A stretch of DNA of 45,750 nucleotides, taken from RGIG1995 sp045126815. GTDB lineage: Bacteria > Bacillota > Clostridia > Oscillospirales > CAG-272. A program made the translations under genes and the position numbers. The notes under the pieces are model-generated. The model was not told the DNA's origin and ran no database searches. It worked only from the letters and a program-made list of their open reading frames with translations. The stretch spans positions 1 through 45,750 of the forward strand of contig JBGVPD010000061.1 in the NCBI GenBank assembly GCA_045126815.1, in the 5' to 3' direction. Positions 42,039 through 45,750 of this stretch are shown here, one piece after another. The first letter of the stretch is position 1. Each line of letters begins with the position of its first letter.

Positions 42039-43541
42039 ATGAAAATACAAGATTTCCTTAAAGAAAAAGGAGTTATAGATTTTATATATAAACATAAAAA
42101 AAGTATTATAATCAGTATAATTGTATCGGCAGTTGTTATTGCCTTAGCGATAACGTTGATAGTTTTACATAAAAATGGTGTGTTTACCAAAAATGATGAC
42201 GGTAGTAAGGATGTCTTTGGAAACGTTACTGACGTTGACGATAACGAAGATAAGTTTGTAAACTCCGGAGATTTAACGGATATAGAGGGAAGAAGTTACG
42301 GGGTTGACGTATCGAAATGGCAGGGATTGATCGATTGGAAGGCTGTGAAGAATACAGGTATTCAATTTGCCATAATCAGAATTGGTTACAGAGGCGAAGA
42401 CGGAATAATCCAAGAGGATGAATTTGCAAAGTATAACCTTCAGGAAGCATATAAAAACGGAATTATGTTGGGTGTATACTTCTTTTCTACGGCAATAAGC
42501 GAAGAAGAGGTTATTGAAGAAGCGGAGTGGACGTTAAAATATATTGAGGGGTACAGTATTTCTTATCCTGTTGTATATGACTGCGAGGGATTTAGATACG
42601 AAACCAGCAGAATGTATAATTTAACTGCCGAACAGCGAACCGATATAGCTTTGAAATATCTTGATATCATAAACGAAAACGGTTATGACGCTATGTTTTA
42701 CGGTGCAAAAAACGAGCTTTGGGATGCTGAATGTTGGGATATAGAGAGAATTGACACAAAATACAAGGTTTGGGTTGCTATATATTCAAAAATTACATAT
42801 CCTGTTCAAGATAAACCCGAATACAACGGAAGAGTTGATGCATGGCAGTTTTCCAATAAGGGTAAAATTGATGGTATAAACGTAGACGTTGATTTGGTAG
42901 TTTGTTATTATAAGAAGAAATTGAGTTTGCCGAAGAAACCCGATGCCGCCCCTGAAGCATTAAAAGATATACTTACCGACGGGGTGTACTATTACACCAA
43001 ATGCGATGATTACGTTACTGCAAAATATTATACGAATCTTAGAAGCGCATCTTCACTTAACAGTAATATCGTCGTGGTGTTAGAGAATGGTAATTACATC
43101 AAAAGGCTTGGGATTAGTCCGAGCGGATGGTCTATGCTTGAGTATGAAGGACAGATAGTTTATGCTGATACGGCATATCTTGTTGTTAAAAAAGAAGAAC
43201 CTAGCGTTGATACAACAACCGCCCCCGATACAACAACTATTCCGGAATCAACTGATGTTACTCAAACGACTCCACCTGAAACCGATGAAACTGAAAAAAC
43301 ACCCACAGAGTTTGATGGGAATTTTTATAAGGTAGATGAGCAAGTGACGGCTAAATCACTCACAAATCTTCGTGATGGTCCTTCGGTTAACGGGACTGAA
43401 GTGGTTTATTCGCTCAAAAACGGTGAAGTTGTAAAAAGAATAGGCAAGAATGACCGTAGCGGATGGTCTATGCTTGAATACGACGGGAAGATAGTTTATG
43501 CCGTGACGTCGTATCTTACATTATATGAAGACGCAGAATGA
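42039..43541 (+). CDS. GH25 muramidase with two SH3 domains
   Basis: 500 residues. An N-terminal membrane anchor (about 21-44) is followed by an acidic linker and a GH25 lysozyme domain (about 86-300). This has YGVDVSKWQG (Asp90) and the catalytic DxE as Asp181-Cys-Glu183. Two bacterial SH3 domains follow (about 320-382 and 435-497), each ending GWSMLEY-G-IVYA, separated by a Thr/Pro/Glu-rich linker. It would cut the MurNAc-GlcNAc bond of peptidoglycan while held at the membrane or wall. The start follows CGGAGAG. It stands between acetylation genes and ThrE. Confidence 0.94.
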   Translation: MKIQDFLKEKGVIDFIYKHKKSIIISIIVSAVVIALAITLIVLHKNGVFTKNDDGSKDVFGNVTDVDDNEDKFVNSGDLTDIEGRSYGVDVSKWQGLIDWKAVKNTGIQFAIIRIGYRGEDGIIQEDEFAKYNLQEAYKNGIMLGVYFFSTAISEEEVIEEAEWTLKYIEGYSISYPVVYDCEGFRYETSRMYNLTAEQRTDIALKYLDIINENGYDAMFYGAKNELWDAECWDIERIDTKYKVWVAIYSKITYPVQDKPEYNGRVDAWQFSNKGKIDGINVDVDLVVCYYKKKLSLPKKPDAAPEALKDILTDGVYYYTKCDDYVTAKYYTNLRSASSLNSNIVVVLENGNYIKRLGISPSGWSMLEYEGQIVYADTAYLVVKKEEPSVDTTTAPDTTTIPESTDVTQTTPPETDETEKTPTEFDGNFYKVDEQVTAKSLTNLRDGPSVNGTEVVYSLKNGEVVKRIGKNDRSGWSMLEYDGKIVYAVTSYLTLYEDAE

Positions 43542-43572
43542 TTTTGAATTATTTTAGAAATGCGGTGAAGTT

Positions 43573-44349
43573 TTGGATAATAATACTAACACTAATGACT
43601 ACAATAACCTTCTTGAACTTCTTCTTGATATTGCAGAAGCGTTAGTTTATGCGGGAGCCGAAATAAGCAGGGTGGAAGATACGGTTATGCGAATGGGAAA
43701 GGCGTATGGTGCAAAGAAGATAGATATTTTTGCACTCCCGTCCGTGTTGTTCCTTACGGCTTCATTTTATGACGGCTCTTCACATACACAGACTCGAAGA
43801 GTCCTTTCTGCCGGTCAAAACAATTTTGAAAAGATCGATAAACTCAACGCTTTGAGCAGAAAATGTTGCGCTTCTCCTATAACAAGAGAAGAATTGAAGT
43901 GTGAAATAGAGAGTATAAACAATAATTCAGTTCATAAGACGAATATCTATATAGGTTCAATTTTGGCAGCCGCTGGTTTTGCTGTTTTCTTTGGCGGTAA
44001 TATAGCCGATGCTTTGGTTTCCGGAATATTTGCAATATTGATTTGTTTAATATCTGATTATCTTTCGCCGAGGATGCCAAATCGAGTATTCTATTATTTT
44101 ATAACTTCACTTATTGTTGGTTTTGGTATTTGTTCTTGCGCTAAATGTTTACCTGTTTTAAATGCAAATAACATTATAATCGGTGATATAATGGTTTTGG
44201 TTCCTGGGATTGCAATTACAGGCGCCGTAAAAAATATGCTGATCGGTGATACGTTATCGGCTCTTGTTAGAGTTGCTGAATGTCTTGTGTGGACGGCAGC
44301 TTTGGCGATAGGGTTTATGATACCTATCAGTGTTTTGTTGGGAGGATAG
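43573..44349 (+). CDS. ThrE-type exporter, N-terminal subunit (DUF1212)
   Basis: 258 residues. Threonine/serine exporter family, N-terminal half: a soluble start with AGAEISRVEDTVMRMGKAYG (about 27-46), LPSVLFLTASF, then about five membrane helices from 118 to the end. The start appears to be TTG 43573, after a weak CGGTGAAG. The C-terminal half is encoded separately by the next gene, 2 bp downstream, which is the normal split in Firmicutes. The exported substrate is inferred. Confidence 0.88.
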   Translation: MDNNTNTNDYNNLLELLLDIAEALVYAGAEISRVEDTVMRMGKAYGAKKIDIFALPSVLFLTASFYDGSSHTQTRRVLSAGQNNFEKIDKLNALSRKCCASPITREELKCEIESINNNSVHKTNIYIGSILAAAGFAVFFGGNIADALVSGIFAILICLISDYLSPRMPNRVFYYFITSLIVGFGICSCAKCLPVLNANNIIIGDIMVLVPGIAITGAVKNMLIGDTLSALVRVAECLVWTAALAIGFMIPISVLLGG

Positions 44350-44351
44350 TT

Positions 44352-44798
44352 ATGCAAGAAATAATTATTCAACTGTTATCGGCGTTGATAGGCAGTTTTG
44401 GGTTTGCTTATTTGTTTAATTCCGGAAAGAAAAATTTAATTCCTGCCACCTTTGGCGGTCTGTTGGCTTGGGCTGTTTATTTATTGTTTTCGTATATGAA
44501 ATTGGGAATATTCTTATCAACCGTTATTTCCGCAGTTATTTGCCAGATATATTCTGAATTTTTTGCTAGATTGCTCAAGTCTCCCACTACGGTTTATTAT
44601 ATCCCGTCAATCGTTCCGCTTGTTCCCGGAGGATCTTTGTATTATATGCTTTATTACGCGGCGCAGAATGATTGGAACAATTTTTTGATATATGGTTCAA
44701 ACACACTTCAAGTAGCTTTTGGAATAGCTGTCGGCGCAAGTTTTGTGTCAGCATTTATGCTTTTATTGCCAATAAAAAAGCGGATAAAAAATAATTGA
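44352..44798 (+). CDS. ThrE-type exporter, C-terminal subunit (DUF3815)
   Basis: 148 residues from ATG 44352, after GGGAGG; the frame extends upstream inside the previous gene but without a ribosome binding site. About four membrane helices, with the IPSIVPLVPGGSLYYMLYY motif near 87-105 that is typical of this half. It would assemble with the previous gene product. Confidence 0.88.
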   Translation: MQEIIIQLLSALIGSFGFAYLFNSGKKNLIPATFGGLLAWAVYLLFSYMKLGIFLSTVISAVICQIYSEFFARLLKSPTTVYYIPSIVPLVPGGSLYYMLYYAAQNDWNNFLIYGSNTLQVAFGIAVGASFVSAFMLLLPIKKRIKNN

Positions 44799-44819
44799 TT
44801 ATATTTTTTAATAGGTTAG

Positions 44820-44868
44820 TGAATGATTGGTAAAAGTACTTGACAAATCGTTCATTTCGTGATTAACT
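44820..44868 (+). promoter_or_regulatory. suf promoter with overlapping inverted repeat
   Basis: TTGACA (44840-44845) with a weak -10 TTAACT (44863-44868) at 17 bp. TGAATGATT (44820-44828) and AATCGTTCA (44846-44854) form an 8-of-9 inverted repeat flanking the -35, a possible operator. No known iron-sulfur regulator site is recognised. Confidence 0.45.
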
Positions 44869-44923
44869 GTTATGAGGATTAAATTTTTTATATAAAAAGG
44901 ACGTATAAGAATTCGGAGGAACT

Positions 44924-45670
44924 ATGTTAGAGCTAAAAAACGTATCCTTTAAGGTGCAAACGGACAATTCTGAAAAAATAATTGTAAACGACGTCACCTT
45001 TACGATAGAAGATAATAAATTTGTGGTAATTACCGGTCCCAACGGCGGAGGAAAGTCTACTCTGGCAAAGCTTATTATGGGTATTGAAAAACCAACTTCC
45101 GGAAAGATCATTTTCGATGGAATCGATATTACTGATATGAGTGTAACCGAAAGGGCAAAGTTGGGAGTTAGCTTTGCTTTTCAGCAACCTGTAAAATTTA
45201 AGGGTATTTATGTTTTCGATTTGCTTAAAATTGCAGCCAAAAGAGATTTATCGGTATCCGAGGCTTGTGAATATTTATCGGCAGTAGGTCTCTGTGCCAA
45301 AGATTATATAAACAGAGAAATAAACGGAAGCTTGTCGGGCGGTGAGTTAAAGAGAATTGAGATCGCGACCGTTCTTGCAAGGGGTACGAAATTATCCGTT
45401 TTTGACGAACCCGAGGCAGGAATCGACCTTTGGAGTTTCCAAAATCTTATAAAAATATTTGAAGGTATGCAGTCTAATATAAAGGGTTCTATTATTATAA
45501 TATCCCACCAAGAAAGAATATTGGATATTGCTGATGATATCGTTTTAATTGCAGACGGTAAGATCAAGAAACACGGTAAGAAAGACGATATATTGCCCGA
45601 ACTTTTGTCACAGACGGCTGTTCGCGGACTTTGCAGTAAATTTAACGACGGAGGTGTAAAAAATGGCTGA
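44924..45670 (+). CDS. sufC: Fe-S cluster assembly ATPase SufC
   Basis: ABC-type ATPase of 248 residues that drives the SufB-containing scaffold. Walker A GPNGGGKST at 38-46, QQPV Q-loop near 87, signature LSGGE at 137-141, and DEPEAGID after Walker B. The start follows CGGAGGA. It overlaps the sufB-like gene by 8 bp. With ATPase first and a SufB-like gene next, the order suits the minimal clostridial SUF system; whether sufS/sufU follow cannot be seen. Confidence 0.92.
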   Translation: MLELKNVSFKVQTDNSEKIIVNDVTFTIEDNKFVVITGPNGGGKSTLAKLIMGIEKPTSGKIIFDGIDITDMSVTERAKLGVSFAFQQPVKFKGIYVFDLLKIAAKRDLSVSEACEYLSAVGLCAKDYINREINGSLSGGELKRIEIATVLARGTKLSVFDEPEAGIDLWSFQNLIKIFEGMQSNIKGSIIIISHQERILDIADDIVLIADGKIKKHGKKDDILPELLSQTAVRGLCSKFNDGGVKNG

Positions 45671-45750
45671 TAAGATCCAAGAAAAAATGTTGGCTGAAAT
45701 TGCCGATTTACATTCCACTCCGACGGGTGCTTACAATATAAGAGCAAACG
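45663..45750 (+). CDS. SufB/SufD-like scaffold protein, 5' part only
   Basis: Only the first 29 codons are in the window, starting MADKIQEKMLAEIADLHS and continuing TPTGAYNIRAN, typical of short clostridial SufB-like scaffolds. The start lies within the end of sufC after GGAGGTG. The rest runs off the right edge. Confidence 0.75.
   Translation, partial: MADKIQEKMLAEIADLHSTPTGAYNIRAN

Noticed and set aside
43573..44798. Frameshifted single ThrE gene
   Set aside because: The two-protein split is normal in Firmicutes and each half has its own start.

Overview
The window reads as chromosomal DNA from a low-GC, anaerobic, Gram-positive bacterium of the class Clostridia. The evidence is AT-rich intergenic DNA, consensus sigma-A promoters (several with extended -10 TGn), strong GGAGG ribosome binding sites, pyruvate phosphate dikinase, a 2[4Fe-4S] ferredoxin, lipobox lipoproteins, and the Firmicutes gene orders rimP-nusA-ylxR-ylxQ-infB and darA-holB-ricT-yabB-rsmI. 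No species can be named from sequence alone.

Layout. 1-2.9 kb: minus-strand ppdK. 3.1-7.4 kb: pth-mfd behind a leader that contains an intrinsic terminator. 7.5-10.1 kb: a processive membrane GT2 glycosyltransferase and a PrsA/SurA-like lipoprotein. 10.1-15.0 kb: the rimP-nusA-ylxR-ylxQ-infB translation/transcription operon, with a hairpin at its transcript start and a possible 11-codon leader ORF coupled to nusA. 15.1-18.3 kb: a YgiQ-type radical SAM protein, then rpsF-ssb-rpsR behind a likely S6:S18 autoregulatory leader. 18.3-19.6 kb: a minus-strand YpeB-like membrane protein. 19.7-24.2 kb: darA-holB-ricT-ferredoxin-yabB-rsmI. 24.2-25.7 kb: a minus-strand amidase lacking a signal peptide, and ttcA. 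25.7-26.0 kb: tRNA-Thr and tRNA-Tyr.

Immediately downstream of the tRNA pair is a region that looks acquired. A 176-bp array of small hairpins separated by GTGAAAT/ATTTCAC words is followed by a terminator with no visible gene before it. Then comes a two-gene operon: a TIR-domain protein with two membrane helices and a split zinc ribbon, and a membrane protein with two Rossmann (RCK/TrkA-N-like) domains and a C-terminal RyR-like domain. Arginine codons switch from the local AGA/AGG habit to mostly CGT/CGC here. This pair is the best candidate in the window for an undescribed nucleotide-signalling or defence system: a TIR NADase as sensor/producer and a membrane RCK-RyR protein as effector.

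Downstream, 29.2-33.8 kb holds a complete carbohydrate-type ABC importer whose binding protein carries both a lipobox and a C-terminal membrane helix. 33.9-35.2 kb is a lipoprotein built from an exact-period 600-bp tandem duplication. 35.4-37.4 kb has a minus-strand alpha/beta hydrolase and a YitT protein. 37.5-39.3 kb holds an ECF sigma factor, its probable anti-sigma factor and a lipoprotein. 39.3-43.5 kb has an MBOAT/DHHW acetylation pair followed by a GH25 muramidase with two SH3 domains. 43.6-44.8 kb is a two-piece ThrE-type exporter. The window ends in sufC and the start of a sufB-like gene.
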